Assembly (NCBI GenBank): GCA_965234335.1
Contig: OZ248456.1
Span: 248,001-312,000, forward strand
Source of the DNA: Leadbetterella lacustris
GTDB lineage: Bacteria > Bacteroidota > Bacteroidia > Cytophagales > Spirosomataceae
DNA: 64,000 nt
Direction of reading: 5' to 3'
Shown here: piece by piece, positions 8,709-17,824 of the stretch
How the letters are laid out: every line of letters begins with the position of its first letter
How positions within the stretch are numbered: the first letter of the stretch is position 1
Notes under the pieces: model-generated
What the model was told of the DNA's origin: nothing
The model's input: the letters and a program-made list of their open reading frames with translations, nothing else
Databases searched by the model: none
Program-made: the position numbers and the translations under genes

Positions 8709-8742
8709 CCTTTAATACTTTGATAATCTTTATTTTGTAGTC

Positions 8743-11058
8743 CTAGATTACCACATTTTGATTCCTTTTTACAATTTCGGCATTACGTAAAACCTCAGGA
8801 ATACCAAAGGCTTTTACGTAGAGACCGGCGTGGGGACGTATATCTCGGTATGTTTTGGCCAATACTTTTCTGATGGCTTTTGATTTTTCGCCGCTCAGAT
8901 AATCATTTTCTAAAAACCATCCTCGGTCTCTATAAATGGCATCTAATGCAAAAACATTTTGGAGAGTCAGTAATGCTTCTTTCTCTGCTGAGTCATCAAT
9001 TTTGGAAAAATAATCGTTCGAACATTCCAATATATACCTTTCGATATTGGCCATGGCAAGGCTTACCATGTGTGTTTGGGTTCGAAGAAAAATGTCATTA
9101 GGATTCATGCGTTTTTTAAGGAAACTCCGCATTCTGTCAGACAGGCTAAAGAGGAGTTTTTCTTCGCGATATCTTAATGCTTGTAGATGAAAATCTACAT
9201 CCAACAAATGCGAAGCGTCGGTATTTCGGGAAGAAAATGGATTTTTCTCTATGTATTCGCTGTTGACTCGCTTAAACAAATGCCGCACAATGGCACCGTA
9301 TCCGCCATCATTGAATTCCTGTTTGAAATCTGTCAGTATTGATTTGGCCACCAATTGCAACAAAACATGGTTGTCGCCCTCGAATGTGGTGAAAATGTCG
9401 GTATCAGCTTTTAGGTCTGCTAACTCATTTTCGGCCAAATAGCCTTTTCCTCCGCAGGCTTCACGGCATTCTTGAATGGTGTGCGTTGCGTGCCAGGAAG
9501 CATAGCTTTTTAATCCCGCCGCCAACGCTTCTACTTCTCTTTTGTCGTCTGATTGCATGCTTGCCGCAAACTTCTCTCTCATTTGCTCCAGTGCAAAACT
9601 TAATACATAACTCTTTGCCAGCAAAGGAAACAACCGCTCCTGATGCGTTGGATAATCCAAAATCAAGGTTTCGGTTTCTTGACTTAAGGTCTTAAACTGT
9701 CGGCGTTTTAGAGCATAATTGATGGCAATGTCTAGGGCTTTTTTTGCTGCTGTGTTGGAGCCCATAGCCACCGACACCCTGCCGCCCACCAAAGCCCCCA
9801 ACATGGTGAAAAAACGTTTCGAAGGATTTTCTATCGGACTTGCGTATCGCCCATTTTCATCTATACTACCATATTTGTTGAGTAGGTTTGCCACGGGAAC
9901 TTCTACGTTATCAAACCAAATACGGCCGTTATCCACGCCGTTTAGTCCCATTTTATAGCCGTTATCTTTTACCGTTATTCCGGGCAATTCTTGGTGGTTT
10001 TGGTCCCGAAGTGGGACTAATACCGCATGAATTCCATGGTTTTCTTCACCAACTATGAGCTGACAAAATACTGCGGCCATTTTGCTATGGAGGGCGTTTC
10101 CGATGTATTCTTTGCCGGCAGAAACGGTTGGTGAATGAATCAGTAAAGTTCCCTTTTCGTGATTATACGTTGCCGTAGTTTCTAAATCTCGCACGTTGGA
10201 GCCGTGGCCGGTTTCTGTCATGGCAAAACACCCTGCGAGCTTCATGCTACCCAATGCTTCTAAATAGGTTTCATGGTGATGTGCAGTACCGAGCGAATAA
10301 ACCGCTCCGCCAAAAAGACCAAACTGTACGCCAAATTTTATCAACAAACTCAGGTTTCCCATGGCCAAAGCCTCAAAAATAACGGTTGTGCCGGCTGGTG
10401 AGTTTTTTCCACCAAATTGTTCTGGAAAAGTGTAGGCTCCCAAACCTTGCTCAGCCAATGCTTTGCATTGTTCGAGTATTTTTAATCTTAGGTCGTCTTT
10501 GTCTCTTAGGTCTGTGGGTACCCTAAAAAACTCATCTGTTATTAGTTTTTTGGTGCGGGTTTTGAGTGCCGCCCATGGACCATCCAAATGTGCCTGCATT
10601 TTTAAAACATCAAAAGAATCCTGCTTTTCTATGTCTATGGTTTCAGATGAATCGATGGCATTGTAAAATGCTTGTTGCGAAAAGCTATTGTCAAGACCTA
10701 AGCTATGTTCTAGCTCAATAATGGCCTTTTGAACATGAGGATCATCCCAAATGGCTTTTTCGCCTGCCGACGAAGCTTTTTTGGCCATCTCTAGTCCCAA
10801 TTCGACGAGGTTTTTTCTTTGGCTTAGGTCAGCTGAAAACCCTACCAAAGCTCGGTTCCAAGACTCAAAAGTCTCAGCACTGGGCGGATTTTGTTGATCT
10901 GTCCAACTTATCAGAAGTTTTTTGTCGTCAACACTCAGGTTTGGAATTTTCTGAACCTGATTTCGGATCAATTGCATCTCTGATGGACTCAAAACAGAGT
11001 CTGCCCAACCTACATAAAAAATAGGTAAAACACTTAAAACTCCGGGTGAATATTGCAT
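8743..11058 (-). CDS. Acyl-CoA oxidase / acyl-CoA dehydrogenase family enzyme
   Basis: The 771-residue size and order fit the long, oxidase-like branch of acyl-CoA dehydrogenases: an N-terminal helical domain, the middle beta domain with FAMTETGHGSNVRDLETTATY (about residues 275-300, the flavin/substrate-binding segment), then the C-terminal helical domain with CREACGGKGYLAENELADLKADTDIFTTFEGDN (about 525-560), which is typical of acyl-CoA oxidases. It should oxidise acyl-CoA thioesters to 2-enoyl-CoA using FAD in the cytoplasm; whether electrons go to oxygen or to an electron-transfer flavoprotein cannot be read from the sequence. No other beta-oxidation gene is adjacent; it stands alone between repeat-rich gaps. 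Confidence 0.88.
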   Translation of the reverse strand: MQYSPGVLSVLPIFYVGWADSVLSPSEMQLIRNQVQKIPNLSVDDKKLLISWTDQQNPPSAETFESWNRALVGFSADLSQRKNLVELGLEMAKKASSAGEKAIWDDPHVQKAIIELEHSLGLDNSFSQQAFYNAIDSSETIDIEKQDSFDVLKMQAHLDGPWAALKTRTKKLITDEFFRVPTDLRDKDDLRLKILEQCKALAEQGLGAYTFPEQFGGKNSPAGTTVIFEALAMGNLSLLIKFGVQFGLFGGAVYSLGTAHHHETYLEALGSMKLAGCFAMTETGHGSNVRDLETTATYNHEKGTLLIHSPTVSAGKEYIGNALHSKMAAVFCQLIVGEENHGIHAVLVPLRDQNHQELPGITVKDNGYKMGLNGVDNGRIWFDNVEVPVANLLNKYGSIDENGRYASPIENPSKRFFTMLGALVGGRVSVAMGSNTAAKKALDIAINYALKRRQFKTLSQETETLILDYPTHQERLFPLLAKSYVLSFALEQMREKFAASMQSDDKREVEALAAGLKSYASWHATHTIQECREACGGKGYLAENELADLKADTDIFTTFEGDNHVLLQLVAKSILTDFKQEFNDGGYGAIVRHLFKRVNSEYIEKNPFSSRNTDASHLLDVDFHLQALRYREEKLLFSLSDRMRSFLKKRMNPNDIFLRTQTHMVSLAMANIERYILECSNDYFSKIDDSAEKEALLTLQNVFALDAIYRDRGWFLENDYLSGEKSKAIRKVLAKTYRDIRPHAGLYVKAFGIPEVLRNAEIVKRNQNVVI

Positions 11059-11181
11059 GTTGTATAAAGGTGAATAGTGAATATGAACATAAAAGTATAA
11101 AATATGAGAGTATTTTGGGTTTGTTTTGCAGATTAAATTTGGTTAATTATGGTATTAAATATTGATTTTTATTTACAATAA

Positions 11182-11409
11182 CCGCTCTTCCCACATGTTC
11201 CGCAGGGCATGTCGAAGCTAGATAAAATAGGATTCCTAATCTGATTTTGATAGATTTAAGACCGAATATAAGCTCGAATTGTGCAATTTAAAAGGCTTTG
11301 TGCTGATAATTATGGCACAAGAACCGGTCCGTTAGCATTAGAAAATTTATGATTCGGATTAGAAATCCTCATTATCTAGCTTCGACATCGGAAAGATGTC
11401 GAAGAGCGG
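11182..11409 (+). mobile_element. 228-bp MITE (family A), copy 1
   Basis: The element begins CCGCTCTTC and ends GAAGAGCGG. Its outer parts are inverted repeats (..TCGAAGCTAGATAA against TTATCTAGCTTCGA..), and each end folds into its own hairpin, for example TTCGACATC-GGAAA-GATGTCGAA at the right end. Copy 2 at 15293 has the same length, the same orientation and, by eye, one base difference (ATAAGC against GTAAGC). No transposase is encoded. It lies in the gap upstream of the LamG gene. Confidence 0.85.
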
Positions 11410-11616
11410 AAGATATTGGAATCTGAACAATATTTGCCTATTTCATCGATTTTTTTAATAAATTTGTTGCATTCCATTTTTGACTGATTTGGGAAATTGC
11501 TGTCAACTTCCTCAAATTTAACAAGTTATGCCAAAAAATGCAACTTTTTTAATATTTTATTTGCTTGATATTTAAGCTTTTAGCAACTCCGAAACTTTAG
11601 TTATTAATTTTGTAAA

Positions 11617-13314
11617 ATGAAGACCATGACTATTTTGAAAAATACCTACTCAGTTTTTATATTTTCATTAATTCTAAGTTTTTTCAAGTTACAAGGCCAA
11701 ACTTGCTCTCAATATACATATCTCTGCTCAAACAATTCAATGAGCAACTTTACAAAATATGACAATATAATTTCATTCCCCGCAGTGATAAACGGAAATA
11801 CTTGTGTAAGGGGAACACCTTCAAATGCTATTTGTGGCCCGGTAAATCTGGAAAATCAAACATGGATACTAGCCAAGGTAATAAACCCATCTTCGGATTC
11901 ACTTTATCTTAAATATAGCCACAGCGGTGGGCAAAATATTAGTATTTCCATTTTTGGGACTTACCCAAATATTTCAACAGAAATGTGCTCTTACCTAGAA
12001 AACTTCCCGAATACGTGTAAAGAACATACCAACAATTCAGGAATATTCATTCCTAATGTTTACCCAAACGCCTATTTTTATATTTGTGTATTGAACCAAA
12101 GTAACGCTTTAGGTGATATTACACTATTTGCTGAAAATACCAACATAGAATTTTATCACTTTACTCCCACCACCGACCCCAACTGTCAAAAACCTACCAT
12201 GAAAATCACTGATGAGGATGTGCTTATTAGGGAAGAAGAAAAATATCTTTGGCGTGCCAATGCCAAGTTTACTGGTGAACCTCCATTTTATTATACTTTT
12301 TTAAATGGCCATCATGAACTTACAGCCACTACTAAAGAGGAGTTAATTCCGAACTATTATTACAGCGACAAATCCTTCGATATCAGAATGGGAACTGTTC
12401 GAAATGCCTGTGGTTACGGAACCATCGATCCTACCCTAATGAATTATCTGGTATATGACAAGGATACTTCTTTAGTAGCGTGCATTCCTTTCAATAATGA
12501 CTTCGAAAACAAAAGAAATGGGCTAAAATTCCGATATACTTCTGGTAATTTCACGTCAGATAGAAACGGTGAAGCCAATGCTGCAGTTGAATTCGACGGA
12601 CAGAAGCAATATCTAAAATACCCAGGGAGAGATTTAAAAGGCGAAAATTATGTAATTTCACTATGGGTAAAGCCATCTCCTTCTACGCAATCAATTCAAA
12701 CTATTTTTTCAATTGGAGGCGATTTATTAAGACAAAATCAATTGAGGTTGAATCAAATAAGTAATGGCAACTATAGGTTTGAGTACGACTATTATAGTAG
12801 AAATGGCACCTATAATTTAGTTGTAATTCCAGCCCAAATAAATACTTGGATTCATATAACCATCTTAAAAACAGCAAACAAACTTATAATTAAAGATAAC
12901 CTCGGGCATTCAAACGATATCACTTTTGATAATTTTGATGTGCCGCTGATAGGCACCAAATCTTTTTTGTGGTTTGCTTCAAATCCACAACAGACAAATT
13001 ATTTCAAAGGGGCTATCGACCACTTTAAATATTTTTCTGGGGGTTTACCAGAAAATATCCTTCAAGACTTACCACATGATGCTGGCTGTGAATTAAAACT
13101 TTGTGAGGAAATTCCTATCGTTACACTTCCGGGCTATCGGATAGTTCCGGCGGGTTCTAGTCTAACAATGATAAACATAAAAATTGACTCAAAGCCAAAT
13201 GATATTTACAAAGTCCAAAAAGGAGACCACCTTCCAGGATATTGGAAAAATACTTTTACCAATTCGTTCGATTTTTATTTCTTTGGGCTCAAAAATGAGT
13301 ATAAATTACCATAG
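11617..13314 (+). CDS. LamG-domain secreted protein, N-terminal piece
   Basis: The piece encodes 565 residues with a signal peptide (about 1-27, cut near FFKLQGQ). A cysteine-containing N-terminal domain (about 30-270) is followed by a concanavalin-like LamG fold (about 285-475: VACIPFNNDFENKRNG, AAVEFDGQKQYLKYPG, YVISLWVKPSPS, then FKGAIDHFKYFSGGL). After it begins a linker domain that the TAG cuts at NEYKLP. LamG domains bind sugars or proteins on the cell surface. An alternative start is ATG 11626. A TAATTTTG box ending at 11612 would give an almost leaderless transcript. Ends by a nonsense codon; see the whole-gene entry. Confidence 0.7.
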   Translation: MKTMTILKNTYSVFIFSLILSFFKLQGQTCSQYTYLCSNNSMSNFTKYDNIISFPAVINGNTCVRGTPSNAICGPVNLENQTWILAKVINPSSDSLYLKYSHSGGQNISISIFGTYPNISTEMCSYLENFPNTCKEHTNNSGIFIPNVYPNAYFYICVLNQSNALGDITLFAENTNIEFYHFTPTTDPNCQKPTMKITDEDVLIREEEKYLWRANAKFTGEPPFYYTFLNGHHELTATTKEELIPNYYYSDKSFDIRMGTVRNACGYGTIDPTLMNYLVYDKDTSLVACIPFNNDFENKRNGLKFRYTSGNFTSDRNGEANAAVEFDGQKQYLKYPGRDLKGENYVISLWVKPSPSTQSIQTIFSIGGDLLRQNQLRLNQISNGNYRFEYDYYSRNGTYNLVVIPAQINTWIHITILKTANKLIIKDNLGHSNDITFDNFDVPLIGTKSFLWFASNPQQTNYFKGAIDHFKYFSGGLPENILQDLPHDAGCELKLCEEIPIVTLPGYRIVPAGSSLTMINIKIDSKPNDIYKVQKGDHLPGYWKNTFTNSFDFYFFGLKNEYKLP

Positions 13315-13560
13315 ACCATTAGTAATAATTGTGGCACCGCAGTTTATATTGATACCCTTGCCATAGTCGAGAATTCTGTTCTCAAATACTGTTTTAATTT
13401 CAATGGTCACGCTACAGAATTCACAAATCAATATATCATAAACAGCAACACTTCCACTTTTGGGCCTGATAGATTTTATGAAACAAATAAGGCCATTAGT
13501 TATACGGATCAATCGAAAATCAGAGTAATAAGCCCTAGAATCGAGCAAAATAACTATTCT

Positions 13561-15171
13561 GTGGCCTTTTGGTTCAAACCTTCATTCGATATGATTGTAG
13601 GTGAAAATTATCAAATATACGAGTATAACTTTGGAGTAATGGACAAACTTAATATTAAAAAAAATAGCGACAATGGCTATACATTATCTTTTGAAAAATA
13701 CGGTCCAACAAATTCTAAAACATTCAATTTGCCAAATATTTCAAATACATGGACGCATTTTGCGATAGTCTACCAAGCAGGTAATACTTATGCAACTGGT
13801 AATCTGAGGATTTATATCAATAATGAAGAAAAATTAAATATCCTCATGAATGGAATTGATTCTTACGTTAACGGTTCTTCATTTGTAATAGGCTCTTACT
13901 TTAATGCCAACATAAAAAGTTTCAATGGCTACCTCGACGATTTTAAAATTTATGATGGTGGATTAGGCAAGGACCAAATATCATTACTTTTCGACCAAAA
14001 TTCAGAATGTTTTGCTCTTATTTGTAATGATTCTCTAAAACTGAAACTTGAGTTAGAAAATAAAGTAATTGAATACGGAAATCCTTTGAACCTGAAAACT
14101 AGTTTATTAAATGCTGGCCCAGCTCATGTAAGTTGGCACCAAAATGACTTTGTTCAAGCAAACTTTTCGATTGATAAGAAAAACGCAGTGGTTCCTATAA
14201 CTGGAATTTACCATTTGAAAACAGGAGAAAACACTTTAAAGTATTTTAACATCAGTAATCATTGCTATCAAAATACGGATTCGTTAACTATTAAAGCATA
14301 TTTAAAACCTAAGCTTATTGAATGCTTAAACTTCGACAGTCCCGTGTTAGCACCAAATAGCCCAGAAACAAATTTGAGTATCCAAAACTTGATAACAACT
14401 ACCGATAGAAATGAAATGGTGTCAAAAGCTATTTACTTTAGTTCAACTTCGGCTCTCAATCTTAATATCCCGCTTACCCACTTATATGATAATTCCTTAA
14501 GTTTTTGGATAAAAATCCCAGCCTCCGCCCCAAACACAATGCCTTTGATATTTATGGGAAATCAAAACTCAAATTACCAAATCAAACTTCAGAAAGAATT
14601 TGGACATTATAAACTTATTGGAGAGAGAAATTCAACTATTTCAAGTTTGATTCCTTATAAATCAGCCGCAACAAATGCTGAAATTACCCCAAACAGCTGG
14701 TATCATATCGCTGTTACTTTCGAAGCTTCGGGCTTGACATTATACATCAATGGGCAGCAAAAAGTTAAGATTGATGAACAAAGAAATTACTTCTACAATC
14801 TTAATGTTCTGAATTCTGGAAACTTGTCTCTTAGAATAGGAAGCAACTTGGACAACACTCAAAAAATGGAGGCTTATTTCGATGATTTTAAACTATTTGA
14901 AGGTGGATTAAATGAGTTCGAAGTAAAACAACAAATGCTAACAACAGGTTGTGGATTTGAGATTTGTCCAAAATCTATAAGCATTCCTGAACTTATTTCG
15001 ACCAAGTCCAAATATTTTGGTGGTAATTTGTTGAAATCAAACGCAAAGGTCAATACAAATTCCATCTTTTTTTCAGAACATCAAATATTACTAGAACCTG
15101 GTTTTCAAACTTCAAACAATTCTGTTTTTAAAGCCGAAATTAAGAATTGCAATGCAATAATAAATCCATGA
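13561..15171 (+). CDS. LamG-domain secreted protein, C-terminal piece
   Basis: The piece encodes 536 residues without any signal peptide, so it could not be exported by itself; the GTG at 13561 is internal to a LamG domain whose first strands are encoded upstream (13315-13560). The second LamG domain continues to about residue 140 (FNGYLDDFKIYDGGL), a linker domain repeats (NISNHCYQNTDSLTI), and a third LamG domain follows (about 265-455, SLSFWIKIPAS, AYFDDFKLFEGGL). The last 65 residues (IFFSEHQILLEPGFQTSNNSV, then FKAEIKNC) look like the Bacteroidota C-terminal sorting/stack domain with a conserved final Cys. Confidence 0.65.
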   Translation: MAFWFKPSFDMIVGENYQIYEYNFGVMDKLNIKKNSDNGYTLSFEKYGPTNSKTFNLPNISNTWTHFAIVYQAGNTYATGNLRIYINNEEKLNILMNGIDSYVNGSSFVIGSYFNANIKSFNGYLDDFKIYDGGLGKDQISLLFDQNSECFALICNDSLKLKLELENKVIEYGNPLNLKTSLLNAGPAHVSWHQNDFVQANFSIDKKNAVVPITGIYHLKTGENTLKYFNISNHCYQNTDSLTIKAYLKPKLIECLNFDSPVLAPNSPETNLSIQNLITTTDRNEMVSKAIYFSSTSALNLNIPLTHLYDNSLSFWIKIPASAPNTMPLIFMGNQNSNYQIKLQKEFGHYKLIGERNSTISSLIPYKSAATNAEITPNSWYHIAVTFEASGLTLYINGQQKVKIDEQRNYFYNLNVLNSGNLSLRIGSNLDNTQKMEAYFDDFKLFEGGLNEFEVKQQMLTTGCGFEICPKSISIPELISTKSKYFGGNLLKSNAKVNTNSIFFSEHQILLEPGFQTSNNSVFKAEIKNCNAIINP

Positions 15172-15292
15172 TAAGTTCTTGTCTAGACGATTGTCGGCAA
15201 AATTGTTGTCATTTAGAATTACTAAAAAATACAATTCGTCGAAAGAATTATATTTTGAAGAATTTGCATATTGAATAAATGACATAAAAACA

Positions 15293-15520
15293 CCGCTCTT
15301 CCCACATGTTCCGCAGGGCATGTCGAAGCTAGATAAAATAGGATTCCTAATCTGATTTTGATAGATTTAAGACCGAATGTAAGCTCGAATTGTGCAATTT
15401 AAAAGGCTTTGTGCTGATAATTATGGCACAAGAACCGGTCCGTTAGCATTAGAAAATTTATGATTCGGATTAGAAATCCTCATTATCTAGCTTCGACATC
15501 GGAAAGATGTCGAAGAGCGG
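15293..15520 (+). mobile_element. 228-bp MITE (family A), copy 2
   Basis: Same length and orientation as copy 1 at 11182-11409, with one base change seen. It follows the LamG gene by about 120 bases. Ends are CCGCTCTTC and GAAGAGCGG. Confidence 0.85.
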
Positions 15521-15842
15521 AGGTCAGAAAAATGTCTGAATTAGGATTCGTAAGATTATTTGATTTTAGGATTTTACCCGTGTGTTTAACTTGATTTTAA
15601 CTATAAAAAAGCCAATAGTTTTAGCATTTTTTCTGCGAATATTCGACCTTTGCAAGTGTCTATTTCGATCTTTGACAGATATAATGAGTTATGGATTTAA
15701 CGTTCATTTATTTCTATTATCGATCATTCTCTATTGGGCGACTAAAAGCTGAAATACACTTGTAGGAAGGAAATATTCTTTGTTTAGCTGGGTGAAACCC
15801 GCCTTAAACATCTACTGAGGAAATAGACCTCGCAGAGCAGGT

Positions 15843-15923
15843 GTCCGTTAGCATTAGAATTTATGATTCGGATTGGAAATCCTCATTATCTAGCTTCGAC
15901 ATCGGGAGGATGTCGAAGAGCGG
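15843..15923 (+). mobile_element. Right-end fragment of MITE family A
   Basis: GTCCGTTAGCATTAGAA through TCGAAGAGCGG matches the right third of the 228-bp element with several changes (for example GGGAGG for GGAAAG in the terminal loop). The left part is replaced by unrelated sequence containing TGTAGGAAGGAAAT, a word that also occurs at 4381. It ends 21 bases from the deacetylase stop. Confidence 0.75.
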
Positions 15924-15943
15924 TGCAATGCTCACCTTACGTT

Positions 15944-16888
15944 TTACTTCTGATTACTTAAATCCACCACGTATTGGGGTGTTTCCGGATCTCCCTTGAA
16001 AAAATCGCCTGTTTTTCCTTGTGAAATTGCCCAACGATCAAGCCACGAAATGCCATATCTGCCAAATTTTGTGATGGGTGTTTCATAGGCTTCATCAGTC
16101 ATTGTTTGTTCCATTGTGGTAAATTTATACTCGTTTTTGGTAAAGATTTTTGCCAATGCTTGGATATAATCTGCATTTAAAAGGCTGGCGTGAATGAGCA
16201 ATATTTGCGGAATTTGCCTGCCAAAAAGTGCTTGAGACATCTTTTCGTAGTAAAATATCTTTTGCTCCATATATCTGATATAGTCTTTTCCTATCTTTTG
16301 GGCTAAAACTGAATCTTTCTTTATCAGAGCTTTTTGGTAGGCATTGGCAAAGAGATAGTCTTCATTGTCAATCGTTACTGGTGCTGTAATATATTTGTGG
16401 TTTTTCAGGAAATTTTCTAGCGAGTCTGCTCGTTGTTGGGTGGCTCCAACATGCAAAAACGGATGCCTGAAGTACTTCATTTTCTGGTTGTATTTGGAAA
16501 CCAATGCTTTGGTGATTTTCTCTCCTTTTAGTATTTCTGCCGTATAATCACTAAAATCCACATTGTTGAAATCTTTGTGGCGAAGTGTATGATTGCCCAA
16601 GTCCATTCCATATTTCAGCCATTTCTCCAGGTTCTCCTTTTGGAAAAATTTGACTTTACCTGTGGCATCATATATTTTACCCTCGTTTACAAAGCCTATG
16701 GCCTGTATTTCGTTCTTTTTTAAGCCTGATAATAATTTTTCCGTAATCTGAATATGAAATTCGGGCGTATTAATTCCATAATTCACCACTGGGAGGTCAT
16801 CAATGCTGAAACAGACTTGCTTTTGTTGGGCATATAGTTGGGTAATGGAGTGAATGAGGAGAAGTAGAGAGGTTTTTATTAATTTCAT
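15944..16888 (-). CDS. Polysaccharide deacetylase (NodB-type), secreted
   Basis: I take ATG 16888 (MKLIKTSLLLLIHSITQLYAQ), which begins a standard signal peptide; an ATG five codons earlier is also possible. The 314-residue protein has the NodB fold signatures: FSIDDLPV with the two metal/catalytic aspartates (about residues 30-35), the LGNHTLRHKDF motif with both zinc histidines (about 103-113), and RHPFLHVG (about 143-150) where relatives have RPP. ILLIHAS near residue 230 carries the last motif histidine. It should remove acyl groups from a polysaccharide in the periplasm or outside; the substrate is unknown. A family B MITE lies directly upstream. Confidence 0.85.
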   Translation of the reverse strand: MKLIKTSLLLLIHSITQLYAQQKQVCFSIDDLPVVNYGINTPEFHIQITEKLLSGLKKNEIQAIGFVNEGKIYDATGKVKFFQKENLEKWLKYGMDLGNHTLRHKDFNNVDFSDYTAEILKGEKITKALVSKYNQKMKYFRHPFLHVGATQQRADSLENFLKNHKYITAPVTIDNEDYLFANAYQKALIKKDSVLAQKIGKDYIRYMEQKIFYYEKMSQALFGRQIPQILLIHASLLNADYIQALAKIFTKNEYKFTTMEQTMTDEAYETPITKFGRYGISWLDRWAISQGKTGDFFKGDPETPQYVVDLSNQK

Positions 16889-16909
16889 TTCTGGTTGGTT
16901 CATTAAAGG

Positions 16910-16997
16910 TTATCACGAATTATTTCATACATGATTGCAAATTGCTATATATAGGTATAGAGTCCAATTTCGAACTATAAAAACAAATTCGTGATAA
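16910..16997 (-). mobile_element. Short MITE (family B), copy 2
   Basis: An 88-base element with perfect 12-bp inverted ends TTATCACGAATT / AATTCGTGATAA. Relative to copy 1 (8614-8708) it is inverted. It is just upstream of the deacetylase start and could supply or displace its promoter. Confidence 0.8.
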
Positions 16998-17121
16998 GCT
17001 TTATTTAATGTCTATTTTTTCTGCTATCCATTAAATGTTATGCTATTTTACTTGCGTTATCTGCGGGTGAAAACCGATTTACACACCTACGAGGGAATAA
17101 CCTTCGATGAAAAGATTATTT

Positions 17122-17595
17122 TTAGCAAAAAATGTAATTTCCATACACCACATCAAATCTTTTTTTCTTTAAATATTTATTTCTCGCTAAAATATGATTG
17201 GGAAATTTGATGAAAAAAATATTATAATCCTTAACTAATTCATTGTATGAATTAACTCTAGTGTTTAAATCTTTGTTAATTAACTCCAGTGAATTTTTTA
17301 CCAATTGATTCTTGTTTGCAATGGGAAATCTACTTTCGACCTCAATGAAAGATATATCTAAAGAATCATTGTTTAAAATCTTAAATTGCTCTCTCTTTGT
17401 AATCCAATACTCCAAGCTATCAACTTCCCCCATATTTGATTTTAATATGGAATTTCTGGAATCTTGAAGTTTTACTATCTCATTCCAATTATCATCAATC
17501 TCTTTACCTTTAACAACAAATTCACGCTCAATAGAAATTTTAATGTAAAAAGTTAAACTACTTAAAATTGAAAGAACTAAAATCAACTTTTTCAT
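17122..17595 (-). CDS. Divergent LemA-like protein
   Basis: The 157-residue product starts with a hydrophobic anchor (MKKLILVLSILSSLTFYI) and continues as charged helices. The last third, LNTRVNSYNELVKDYNIFFIKFPNHILA, follows the LemA signature (RxxYNxxVxxYNxxIxxFPxxxxA), and the N-terminal KGKEIDDNWNEI recalls its first helix. It is shorter than ordinary LemA (about 185) and lacks the usual RRxDLIPNLV. LemA proteins are membrane-anchored four-helix proteins of unclear role. No partner gene is adjacent, so this assignment rests on the C-terminal motif. Confidence 0.5.
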   Translation of the reverse strand: MKKLILVLSILSSLTFYIKISIEREFVVKGKEIDDNWNEIVKLQDSRNSILKSNMGEVDSLEYWITKREQFKILNNDSLDISFIEVESRFPIANKNQLVKNSLELINKDLNTRVNSYNELVKDYNIFFIKFPNHILARNKYLKKKRFDVVYGNYIFC

Positions 17596-17772
17596 ACATT
17601 ATATTATTTTTTGATGTCAGAAAAGATTAAAATAATACCCCTTTGTATTTTGAAGGCTCCGAGCATTGTAAGTTTCAGTCAAAGACAGATATAAAACATA
17701 TTGGGTTTTATATTACAAATCAAAATTAACTCAATCCGACCTTAATTTTAATTCGTTTTGTAATTTATTATC

Positions 17773-17794
17773 AGGTCCGACCTGCGGTTCTGAC
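17773..17794. repeat. REP-like palindrome GGTCCGACCTGCGG..
   Basis: AGGTCCGACCTGCGGTTCTGAC resembles the two elements at 47556 and 47651; arms pair around a GCGG loop with mismatches. Confidence 0.5.
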
Positions 17795-17824
17795 ATAGCC
17801 GAATAACAATTTTGGAAAATTATT

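Larger units (their letters stand above)
11617..15171 (+). pseudogene. LamG-repeat secreted protein interrupted by one in-frame TAG
   Basis: From ATG 11617 to TGA 15171 a single frame is open for 1185 codons apart from one TAG at 13312-13314. The 246 bases after the TAG up to the next GTG (13561) are fully open in the same frame (TISNNCGTAVYIDTLAIVE and onward) and complete the second of three LamG-like domains. This is best explained by a recent nonsense mutation of one gene. The gene is bracketed by two copies of MITE A. Confidence 0.85.

Noticed and set aside
13312..13314. TAG as a recoded (pyrrolysine) codon
   Set aside because: No PylRS or tRNA-Pyl is in view, other genes end in TAG normally, and the position is a mid-domain loop; a nonsense mutation is simpler.
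15112..15321. 69-codon minus-strand ORF over a MITE end
   Set aside because: It runs across the LamG gene end and the 228-bp repeat; no coding features.
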